A stretch of 64,000 nucleotides of DNA from Flavobacterium psychroterrae (GTDB lineage Bacteria > Bacteroidota > Bacteroidia > Flavobacteriales > Flavobacteriaceae), in NCBI RefSeq assembly GCF_018380615.1, contig NZ_JAGYVZ010000002.1:310001-374000 (forward strand). Direction: 5' to 3'. The position numbers and the translations under genes are program-made. Below, piece by piece: positions 53,803 through 61,505 of the stretch (its first letter is position 1; each line of letters begins with the position of its first letter). Below the pieces are notes generated by a model that saw only the letters and a program-made list of their open reading frames with translations, did no database searches and was not told the DNA's origin.

Positions 53803-54708
53803 ATGAAAAAGATAATATTAATCTCTCTGTTTTTTTCGGTTATATGTTCCGCGCAGCAAGATTCTCAGTTTACACAATATATGTACAATACAATTACTAT
53901 TAATCCGGCATATGCGGGTTCTCGTGGCGTATTAAGTGTTTTTGGATTATATCGTACGCAATGGGTAGGACTTGATGGCGCGCCGGAAACTAGCACATTC
54001 TCGGTAAATACACCTTTAAGTAATAGTAATCTGGGATTAGGAGTTTCATTAGTCAACGATAAAATTGGTCCAACTAATGAGAATACTTTATCGGCTGATT
54101 TATCCTATACAGTTCCAACTTCTGATACTTTTAAGCTTTCGTTTGGGATAAAAGCTACAGCGAATCTTTTTAATTTAGATGTAAACAAACTAAGTTTTGA
54201 AGATCAGGGAGATCCGCAATTTCAGGATTTAAACAATAAAATTACACCTAATATTGGAGCAGGGGTTTATTGGCATTCAAGTAAAGCTTACTTAGGATTG
54301 TCAGTTCCTAATTTTATAGAAACCAATAGATATAATGACAATGATACGGCAATTTTTAAAGATAAAATAAACTATTATTTCATGGCGGGTTATGTTTTTG
54401 ATCTTGATTACTATATCAAATTTAAGCCGGCATTATTGACTAAAATGGTCGAGGGCGCTCCTTTACAAGTTGATGTTTCGGGTAATTTTATGTTTAACGA
54501 CAAATTTGTTTTAGGGCTTGCCTATAGATGGAGCGCATCAGTAAGTGCAATGGCAGGATTTCAGGTAACAGATGGTTTGTATATAGGATACGGTTATGAT
54601 TATGAAACGACTAATTTAAGAAGATATAATTCCGGATCACATGAAATTTTCCTGCGTTTTGAGTTTCTTAATAATTACAACAGAATTACATCACCAAGAT
54701 TCTTCTAA
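53803..54708 (+). CDS. PorP/SprF family type IX secretion membrane protein
   Basis: This 301-residue outer-membrane beta-barrel protein has a signal peptide (MKKIILISLFFSVICSAQ) and the family hallmark QFTQYMYNTITINPAYAGSRG, with SVFGLYRTQWVGLDGAP after it. In flavobacteria, SprF-like proteins are encoded next to adhesins with type B sorting domains and are needed for their secretion or surface attachment. It lies 50 bases after the adhesin gene and 12 before the OmpA-family gene, so the three form an operon. Confidence 0.92.
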   Translation: MKKIILISLFFSVICSAQQDSQFTQYMYNTITINPAYAGSRGVLSVFGLYRTQWVGLDGAPETSTFSVNTPLSNSNLGLGVSLVNDKIGPTNENTLSADLSYTVPTSDTFKLSFGIKATANLFNLDVNKLSFEDQGDPQFQDLNNKITPNIGAGVYWHSSKAYLGLSVPNFIETNRYNDNDTAIFKDKINYYFMAGYVFDLDYYIKFKPALLTKMVEGAPLQVDVSGNFMFNDKFVLGLAYRWSASVSAMAGFQVTDGLYIGYGYDYETTNLRRYNSGSHEIFLRFEFLNNYNRITSPRFF

Positions 54709-54720
54709 AAAGTTCAAACC

Positions 54721-56721
54721 ATGGTAATAAAAAATCTAAAATATACCGTTTTATTTTTACTGTTTTGTTTAAATACAAGTGCACAAACACATACTATAGA
54801 CGATGCAAATAACAAGTATGAAAACTTTGCGTATGTTGATGCCATAAAAGCTTATGAAGTTATAGCAAACAAAGGTTATAAAGACGAAAAAATGTTTCAG
54901 CGTCTTGGCAATTCCTATTATTTTAATGGTGAATTGCTTAATGCTTTAAAATGGTATGACGAATTATTCGCAATGAATGAGCAGCAGGAACCGGAATATT
55001 TATACAGATATTCCCAATGTTTAAAATCTGCTGGAAATTACACTAAATCAGATGTGATTTTAGAAAAATTCAACCGAAAATTAAAGACAGATAAAAGAGG
55101 CGTTTTATTTGAAAACAATAAAAATTACCTGGAAGAAATAAAATTTAATTCCGGAAGATATGAAATTGCAGATGCAGGAATCAATTCAAACTATTCAGAT
55201 TACGGAAGTACTATTTTAGGCAATAGACTAGTTTTTACTTCTGCCAGAGATACCGGAACAGTAGTTAAGAAAAACTTTAAATGGACAAATGAATCCTTTA
55301 CCAATTTATATACAGCCGAATTAATGTCTGATGGAAGCGTTGGCATTCCACAGCGTTTTCAGAAAAAAATTAATACAAAATTCAATGAGTCAACACCTAT
55401 TTTTACAAAAGACGGAAGAACAATGTATTTTACCCGAAACAATTTTTTATACGGGAAAAGAGGCAGAAATGAAAAAAAAATTACTTTACTAAAACTATAC
55501 AGAGCAAGTTTAATTGAAGGGGAATGGTCAAATATTGAAGAACTTCCGTTTAATAGTAATCAATACAGTACAGCACATCCTGCATTAAGTTCAGATGATA
55601 AAACGATGTATTTCGCATCAGATATGCCGGGAACATTAGGGCAATCTGACTTGTTTAAAGTGAGGATAAACGATGACGGAACCTTCGGAAAACCAGAAAA
55701 TTTAGGCAGCACTATTAATACCGAAGGAAGAGAAACTTTTCCTTTTATATCCGGTGATAATGAACTTTATTTTGCCAGTGATGGAAGACCCGGATTAGGA
55801 GGACTTGATGTTTTTGTTTCAAAAATAAATAAAGACAATTCCTATGATGAAATTCAAAATCTTGGAGAACCTATAAATAGTAAACAAGATGATTTTGCCT
55901 TTATAATAAATAGCAAAAACAGAAACGGTTTCTTTTCTTCAAATAGAGAAAATGGTCATGGATTCGATGATATTTACCGATTTACCGAAACTAGAAAACT
56001 AATTTGCGAACAGGAATTAACAGGCACAGTTACAGACGCAGATACAAATGAAATCCTTTCGAATGTAACGTTGATTTTATTTGATGAAACCAGACAAAAT
56101 TCAGTACAAGTTGTTTCAGACAAAAAAGGAAATTATGTTTTTCCAAATGTAAAATGTGGTAAAAAATATGCAATAAAAACATCACGAAACGATTATGAAA
56201 TAAAGGAAATTCCGGTAACGATAAAAAAAGGATCCGGAAAAATGACTTTGCTTATCTCGCTAGAAAAGAAAGTCATACCGTTATTAGCCAAGACCATAAT
56301 GATCAAAACAGTTTCTGTTAAATCCGTAATAATGAAACCTATTACAGTGGGAACAGATTTGGCAAAAACACTTCATATCCCAATGAACTTTTTTGATTTA
56401 GGCAAAGCTACAATTAGAAAATCATCAGAACCTCAATTACAGAAAATTGTTGATGTACTAAAACAATATCCCACATTAAATCTCGATATTCGATCACATA
56501 CAGATAGCAGACAATCAGCCTCAAATAATATGATTTTATCCGAGAAAAGGGCGCAATCCACTAAAAACTGGTTAATCAACAAAGGAATTGATGCCAGTCG
56601 ATTAGCTGCAAAAGGATTTGGGGAAACCCAATTAGTAAATAAATGTGCTGATGGTGTAAAATGTACTGAAACACAACATCAACAAAACAGACGAAGCGAG
56701 TTTATTATTACATATTTGTAA
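54721..56721 (+). CDS. OmpA-family protein with TPR, PD40 and carboxypeptidase-regulatory-like domains
   Basis: This 666-residue envelope protein has a signal peptide ending near SAQ (residue 21). N-terminal helical repeats (about 25-120) look like TPRs. PD40/WD40-like beta-propeller repeats follow (about 140-420, with SSDDKTMYFASDMPG and SGDNELYFASDGRPG). A CarboxypepD_reg-like domain lies at about 430-520 (GTVTDADTNEILSNV). The C-terminal OmpA domain (about 550-666, LDIRSHTDSR and NRRSEFIITYL) binds peptidoglycan. Such proteins often close adhesin-SprF operons and may link the surface complex to the cell wall. Confidence 0.9.
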   Translation: MVIKNLKYTVLFLLFCLNTSAQTHTIDDANNKYENFAYVDAIKAYEVIANKGYKDEKMFQRLGNSYYFNGELLNALKWYDELFAMNEQQEPEYLYRYSQCLKSAGNYTKSDVILEKFNRKLKTDKRGVLFENNKNYLEEIKFNSGRYEIADAGINSNYSDYGSTILGNRLVFTSARDTGTVVKKNFKWTNESFTNLYTAELMSDGSVGIPQRFQKKINTKFNESTPIFTKDGRTMYFTRNNFLYGKRGRNEKKITLLKLYRASLIEGEWSNIEELPFNSNQYSTAHPALSSDDKTMYFASDMPGTLGQSDLFKVRINDDGTFGKPENLGSTINTEGRETFPFISGDNELYFASDGRPGLGGLDVFVSKINKDNSYDEIQNLGEPINSKQDDFAFIINSKNRNGFFSSNRENGHGFDDIYRFTETRKLICEQELTGTVTDADTNEILSNVTLILFDETRQNSVQVVSDKKGNYVFPNVKCGKKYAIKTSRNDYEIKEIPVTIKKGSGKMTLLISLEKKVIPLLAKTIMIKTVSVKSVIMKPITVGTDLAKTLHIPMNFFDLGKATIRKSSEPQLQKIVDVLKQYPTLNLDIRSHTDSRQSASNNMILSEKRAQSTKNWLINKGIDASRLAAKGFGETQLVNKCADGVKCTETQHQQNRRSEFIITYL

Positions 56722-56806
56722 TTTTATGATTGGATTGTAATTGTATATCACCACGATTACGCATGTGGATTGTGGTCGTGTTTACACAAAGCGACACATC
56801 GACGAT

Positions 56807-57127
56807 TTAATTATCCCCAATAACCATTTGGTTAATTTCACCTAATAATTCAAATTCATTTAAAGGAAACATCTCAAGAACCATTTCTAAAATGAGCGAC
56901 ACATTTATGGGATTTTTGTTTGTGCTTGATTTTATATGTCCGTCATTATCGAGCGTCATCACGCACATTTTTAACATATTGGTAATCACACAACCAAGTT
57001 CATAATAACTAATATTAATTTGTGCAGTATAAACTTCTGAATTGTCATTATTCGATTTTGAATGATTGAAATACGGAGCAATTAATTTTTTAAGATTCTC
57101 TAATTTTTGAGTTTCGTTTGTTTCCAT
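56807..57127 (-). CDS. Hypothetical protein
   Basis: This 106-residue frame reads METNETQKLENLKKLIAPYF at its start. It has no signal peptide, transmembrane segment or motif I recognise. Composition (Asn, Glu, Ile, Leu) looks like a real soluble protein rather than a shadow frame, and no gene lies opposite it. It converges with the OmpA-family gene. It may be a conserved flavobacterial small protein, but I cannot assign a role. Confidence 0.55.
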   Translation of the reverse strand: METNETQKLENLKKLIAPYFNHSKSNNDNSEVYTAQINISYYELGCVITNMLKMCVMTLDNDGHIKSSTNKNPINVSLILEMVLEMFPLNEFELLGEINQMVIGDN

Positions 57128-57943
57128 TATAGTATGTTTTTTAAGTCATACAATCTCCGACTTATAGTTATTAATTTCGACATACGTTAATATGTTATTT
57201 AAGTTTTTTTGTATAAAATATAATGTTTTAAATCGACTGAAAGAGATGTTTTGTTGATAATCGATAAATTTGTGTTTAGTTCCTATGCGACAAATTCCAA
57301 TGGCGAATTTCTTTTTCTACCAACATTAAATTTCTCCAAAATGCTCCGCTAGGAGTTAAATATTGGTAGATCTTTTTGATTTTGAATAAATCCATTTTAA
57401 GTCCCAGCGGGACGACATATTTATAGAAAAATTAAAAATTTGCGTAATTGAACCCCATCGGGGTGACATATTTAGTTGATTATATGTCGCTCCACTGGAG
57501 CTTTATTTTGTTATCGTAAATGATGGCTATAAATATGTCGCTCCGCTGGAGCTTTACTTTAATGTCGTAAATGATTTGCTATAAATATCTTGCTTCTTTG
57601 GAGCATTGCAATTCTAATGGGTAAATTGTATTTCTACCAATATTTAATTTCTCCAAAATACTCCGCTAGGAGTTAAATATTGGTAGAAACCAAATTACCC
57701 CAAAATAAAATATCCCGTAGGGAATACACCCACACAACAATTCACGCAATCTACAAAATTAAAAAAACCTGCATTTTATTCAAAAAAGTCATAAAATTCA
57801 TTCATTTTATTGAGGTAATATTTCGGAAACCCAAAATTAAGCGTATTATGTTTAAAATGAATGTATTGTGTTTTAAAAAATCGATTTCGCTGTTGTGTGA
57901 TATATATTTTTTTCTAACTTTATAAATCTAAATTTTTTCAGAT
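57128..57943. repeat. Intergenic region with a cluster of palindromic repeats
   Basis: At least seven short palindromes are packed between 57316 and 57730. Two are long copies of the same unit, TCTACCAAYATT...GGAGTTAAATATTGGTAGA (57316-57370 and 57632-57687). Between them lie GTCCCAGCGGGAC (57401-57413), ACCCCATCGGGGT (57452-57464), GTCGCTCCACTGGAGC (57486-57501), GTCGCTCCGCTGGAGC (57538-57553) and a decayed copy near 57588-57604. ATCCCGTAGGGAAT follows at 57712-57725. An 81-codon frame at 57680-57925 starts inside a repeat and is not credible as a gene. Confidence 0.75.
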
Positions 57944-58369
57944 ATGACTGTAAATCAAATACTAAACGCAAAGGGAAAAAATGTTTATTCGGTACTTTCA
58001 ACCACAACGGTTTATGAAGCCTTAAAAGTAATGGGAGAGAAAAACATAGGAGCTATTCTTGTTATTGATGATAATGATTTAAAAGGAATATTATCTGAAA
58101 GGGATTATGCCCGAAAAATTGTTTTAAAAGATAAATCTTCAAAAGAAACATTTGTTCATGAAATTATGGAAAGTAATGTTTTTTCGGTAAACCTTTCAAA
58201 CAATATCGAGGATTGCATGGAACTAATGAGTACAAAAAGAATCCGACATTTACCAGTTTTAGAAGATGGAACTGTTGTTGGAATAATTTCTATAAGTGAT
58301 GTTGTAAAAGCAATTATAGAAATTCAAAAAGACACAATAAATCACTTAAATTCCTATATTTCTCAGTAA
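57944..58369 (+). CDS. CBS-domain-pair protein
   Basis: This 141-residue protein consists of two CBS domains (about 8-65 and 75-135) and nothing else. GAILVIDDNDLKGILSERDYAR and HLPVLEDGTVVGIISISDVV are the typical repeats. CBS pairs bind adenosine nucleotides (AMP, ATP, SAM) and act as energy sensors. It lies before the malic enzyme gene, with a terminator between, so a functional link is uncertain. Confidence 0.92.
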   Translation: MTVNQILNAKGKNVYSVLSTTTVYEALKVMGEKNIGAILVIDDNDLKGILSERDYARKIVLKDKSSKETFVHEIMESNVFSVNLSNNIEDCMELMSTKRIRHLPVLEDGTVVGIISISDVVKAIIEIQKDTINHLNSYISQ

Positions 58370-58395
58370 AGGAAATTTAAAAAATATGCTTTATA

Positions 58396-58430
58396 AAATA
58401 GTCCAAATAATAGCGGGCTATTTTTTTTGG
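58396..58430 (+). terminator. Terminator after the CBS gene
   Basis: AATAGTCC and GGGCTATT pair (one G-U) with a T run following. Confidence 0.75.
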
Positions 58431-58495
58431 TTTTCAAAAAATGTTATTTTAAGAAAAGAAAGCTGTAAAAATACGCCATTTTAAACCAAGACTTA

Positions 58496-58503
58496 TATCT
58501 TTG
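58496..58503 (+). promoter_or_regulatory. -7 element of the malic enzyme gene
   Basis: TATCTTTG fits TANNTTTG and lies 26 bases before the start codon. The -33 element is not clear. Confidence 0.45.
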
Positions 58504-58529
58504 TAAGCTAGAATAAAAGCTAAAAATAA

Positions 58530-60821
58530 ATGAACAAAGAGAGTAAAAGAAGAGAAGCGTTACTGTACCATTCAGAACCAACTCCAGGAAAAATTCAGGT
58601 AGTTCCAACAAAAAAATACGCAACCCAAAGAGATCTGTCTTTGGCTTATTCGCCAGGTGTTGCAGAGCCATGTTTAGAAATTGCAGCAAACGTTGATGAC
58701 GTTTACAAATATACAGCAAAAGGAAATTTAGTTGCCGTTATCTCAAACGGTACAGCTGTTTTAGGACTTGGGGATATTGGCCCTGAAGCTTCTAAGCCAG
58801 TAATGGAAGGGAAAGGTTTATTGTTTAAAATATTCTCGGATATTGATGTTTTTGATATTGAAATAGGAACAAAAGATATTGAAGAATTTATTCAGACAGT
58901 AAAAAATATTGCTCCAACTTTTGGAGGAATTAATCTTGAAGATATTAAAGCGCCGGAATCTTTTGAAATCGAAAGAAGACTGGTTGAAGAATTAGATATT
59001 CCGGTAATGCACGATGATCAGCATGGAACGGCTATTATTTCTTCGGCAGCTTTAATCAATGCATTAGAATTAGCAGGAAAAAAAGCCGAAGATGTAAAAA
59101 TGGTAGTTTCCGGTGCAGGTTCTGCAGCGATTGCCTGTACAGATTTGTACGTTTTATTAGGTGTTAAAGTTGAAAATATTTTAATGTTCAATAGTAAAGG
59201 ACTTTTAACAAAAGACAATCCTGCATTATCAGAGTTACAATTAAAATATGCTATTGACGGTGCTAAAATTGATTTGGCAGAAGCTGTAAATGGTGCAGAT
59301 GTTTTCATCGGATTATCATCAGGCGGAATTTTATCTGCTGAAATGTTATTAACAATGAATGAGAATCCGATTGTGTTTGCAATGGCAAATCCAAATCCGG
59401 AAATCGATTATAATCTAGCTACAGAAACTCGTAAAGATGTTATTATGGCTACAGGGCGTTCTGATTTTCCTAATCAGGTGAATAACGTTTTAGGTTTTCC
59501 ATATATTTTTAGAGGAGCGCTAGACGTTCGTGCTACAAAAATTAACGAAGCAATGAAAATGGCTGCTGTAAAAGCATTAGCTATTTTGGCAAAAGAACCA
59601 GTTCCTGAGCAAGTTAACGTAGCTTACGGCGCAACAAAATTAGGTTTTGGTCAGGAATATATCATTCCTAAACCATTTGACCCACGTTTGATCACTATCG
59701 TAGCGCCTGCAGTTGCAAGAGCAGCAATGGAATCCGGAGTAGCAAAAAATCCTATTACAGACTGGGCAGCTTATGAAGATGCACTTCGTGAACGTATGGG
59801 GAACGATAATAAAATGGTACGTTTGATTACAAACCGTGCTAAAATGGATCCTAAAAGAATTGTTTTTGCTGAAGCAGATCAATTAAATGTATTAAAAGCA
59901 GCGCAAATTGTTCATGAAGACGGTATTGGTGTTCCAATTTTATTAGGTGATAAAGATGTAATCTTAGAACTTAAAGCTGAATTAGGTTTTGATGCTGATC
60001 TTCAAATCATTGATCCTAAAACGACAGAAGAAGACGGAAGAAGAAAAAGGTTTGCAACTTCATATTGGACAACCAGAGAACGAAGAGGAGTTTCATTACT
60101 CGATGCTCAAAAATTCATGCGCGAAAGAAACTATTTTGCAGCAATGATGGTGAACGAAGGCGAAGCAGATGCTTTGGTAACAGGTCATACCAGAAGTTAT
60201 CCAAGTGTTGTAAAACCAATGTTACAACTAATTGATAAAGCAGCAGGAGCATCACTTGTAGCAACAGCAAACATGATGATGACGTCTCGCGGACCAATGT
60301 TCTTGTCTGATACGGCAATCAATATTAATCCAACTGCCGAAGATTTAGTTAATATTGCATTGATGACCGCTAAAACAGCAAAAATGTTTGGAGTTGAGCC
60401 AGTTATAGCAATGGTTTCATTCTCAAACTTTGGTTCGTCTACAAGTCCGGGAGCAGGAAAAGTGAGAGAAGCAGTAGCTTATTTGCATAAAAATCATCCT
60501 GAACTAATTGTTGATGGAGAAATTCAGGCAGATTTTGCTTTGAACCAGGAAATGCTTGCAGAGAAATTTCCTTTCTCTAAATTAGCAGGTAAAAAAGTAA
60601 ACACATTGATTTTCCCTAACTTAGAGTCAGCTAATATTACTTATAAGCTGTTAAAAGAGTTGTATCAGGTAAATTCAATAGGTCCAATTATGATGGGAAT
60701 GGGTAAACCTGTTCACATTTTTCAATTAGGAGCAAGTGTTGAGGAGATGGTTAATATGGCAGCAATTGCAGTTATTGACGCTCAGGAGAAAGAAAATAAA
60801 AAAAATAAATTAGCTAAATAG
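58530..60821 (+). CDS. maeB: NADP-dependent malic enzyme fused to a phosphotransacetylase-like domain
   Basis: This 763-residue enzyme decarboxylates malate to pyruvate with reduction of NADP. The malic domain (about 1-160, [12 protein letters not shown] and [12 protein letters not shown]) and NAD-binding domain (about 165-400, [12 protein letters not shown]) are followed by a phosphate acetyltransferase-like domain (about 425-763) that in MaeB proteins is regulatory, responding to acetyl-CoA. The full three-domain length is present. Monocistronic or followed by ruvA after 77 bases with a separate promoter. Confidence 0.95.
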   Translation: MNKESKRREALLYHSEPTPGKIQVVPTKKYATQRDLSLAYSPGVAEPCLEIAANVDDVYKYTAKGNLVAVISNGTAVLGLGDIGPEASKPVMEGKGLLFKIFSDIDVFDIEIGTKDIEEFIQTVKNIAPTFGGINLEDIKAPESFEIERRLVEELDIPVMHDDQHGTAIISSAALINALELAGKKAEDVKMVVSGAGSAAIACTDLYVLLGVKVENILMFNSKGLLTKDNPALSELQLKYAIDGAKIDLAEAVNGADVFIGLSSGGILSAEMLLTMNENPIVFAMANPNPEIDYNLATETRKDVIMATGRSDFPNQVNNVLGFPYIFRGALDVRATKINEAMKMAAVKALAILAKEPVPEQVNVAYGATKLGFGQEYIIPKPFDPRLITIVAPAVARAAMESGVAKNPITDWAAYEDALRERMGNDNKMVRLITNRAKMDPKRIVFAEADQLNVLKAAQIVHEDGIGVPILLGDKDVILELKAELGFDADLQIIDPKTTEEDGRRKRFATSYWTTRERRGVSLLDAQKFMRERNYFAAMMVNEGEADALVTGHTRSYPSVVKPMLQLIDKAAGASLVATANMMMTSRGPMFLSDTAININPTAEDLVNIALMTAKTAKMFGVEPVIAMVSFSNFGSSTSPGAGKVREAVAYLHKNHPELIVDGEIQADFALNQEMLAEKFPFSKLAGKKVNTLIFPNLESANITYKLLKELYQVNSIGPIMMGMGKPVHIFQLGASVEEMVNMAAIAVIDAQEKENKKNKLAK

Positions 60822-60872
60822 TACAAATAATAAGGATCGAATAATATTGTCGTATTTTTATTGCATTTTTGT

Positions 60873-60880
60873 TATATTTG
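60873..60880 (+). promoter_or_regulatory. -7 element of the ruvA-sprA operon
   Basis: TATATTTG lies 18 bases before the ruvA ATG. A TTG at 60847-60849 could be the -33 element (23-base spacer). Confidence 0.55.
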
Positions 60881-60898
60881 ACCCTAATAAATTATACT

Positions 60899-61480
60899 AT
60901 GATAGCACATTTACAGGGGAAGTTGGTGGAGAAAAATCCTACAGAGGTCGTGATTGACTGTGGAGGAGTTGGGTATCAGGTAAATATATCCTTACATACC
61001 TTTTCATTAATTCCTAATGTGGAAAATATAAAACTGTATACGCATCTTCTAATTAAAGAGGATGCGCATACTTTATTTGGTTTTGCTGAAAAATCAGAGC
61101 GCGAAATATTCAGAATGTTATTATCTGTTTCCGGAATTGGAGCAAACATTGCAAGAACGATGTTATCTTCAATCGAGCCAAGACAAATAATTAATGCAAT
61201 CGCATCCGGAGACGTGGGTGTAATACAGTCAATAAAAGGAATTGGAAACAAAACAGCACAGCGAGTTATCCTTGATTTAAAGGAAAAAGTGTTAAAGTTG
61301 TACGATTTAGACGAAGTTTCGGTAGTCCAAAACAATACAAACCGAGATGAAGCGTTATCTGCTTTGGAAGTTTTAGGTTTTGTCCGAAAAACTTCAGAAA
61401 AAGTAGTGGAGAAAATCGTAAAAGAAGACCCGGAAGCTACTGTAGAAACAATCATCAAGAAAGCCCTAAAAAGCCTATAA
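60899..61480 (+). CDS. ruvA: Holliday junction DNA-binding protein RuvA
   Basis: This 193-residue protein forms tetramers that clamp four-way junctions for RuvB. The start is the ATG at 60899 (MIAHLQGKLVEKNPTEVVIDCGGVGYQV). The longer frame begins within the -7 box. The two helix-hairpin-helix motifs are LLSVSGIGANIARTML and IQSIKGIGNKTAQRVI. The C-terminal domain III that contacts RuvB is present. sprA follows after 25 bases. Confidence 0.97.
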   Translation: MIAHLQGKLVEKNPTEVVIDCGGVGYQVNISLHTFSLIPNVENIKLYTHLLIKEDAHTLFGFAEKSEREIFRMLLSVSGIGANIARTMLSSIEPRQIINAIASGDVGVIQSIKGIGNKTAQRVILDLKEKVLKLYDLDEVSVVQNNTNRDEALSALEVLGFVRKTSEKVVEKIVKEDPEATVETIIKKALKSL

Positions 61481-61505
61481 ACTCAATTTTATATAAACGA
61501 ATTGT

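Noticed and set aside
57316..57730. CRISPR array
   Set aside because: The palindromes differ in kind and spacing. There are no regular direct repeats with unique spacers and no cas genes.
57680..57925. 81-codon plus-strand frame
   Set aside because: It begins inside the second TCTACCAAYATT repeat, has AT-driven composition (many Lys, Ile, Phe) and no plausible start context.
60976..61458. 160-codon minus-strand frame opposite ruvA
   Set aside because: It is antisense to a confirmed ruvA gene and has no recognisable protein features.
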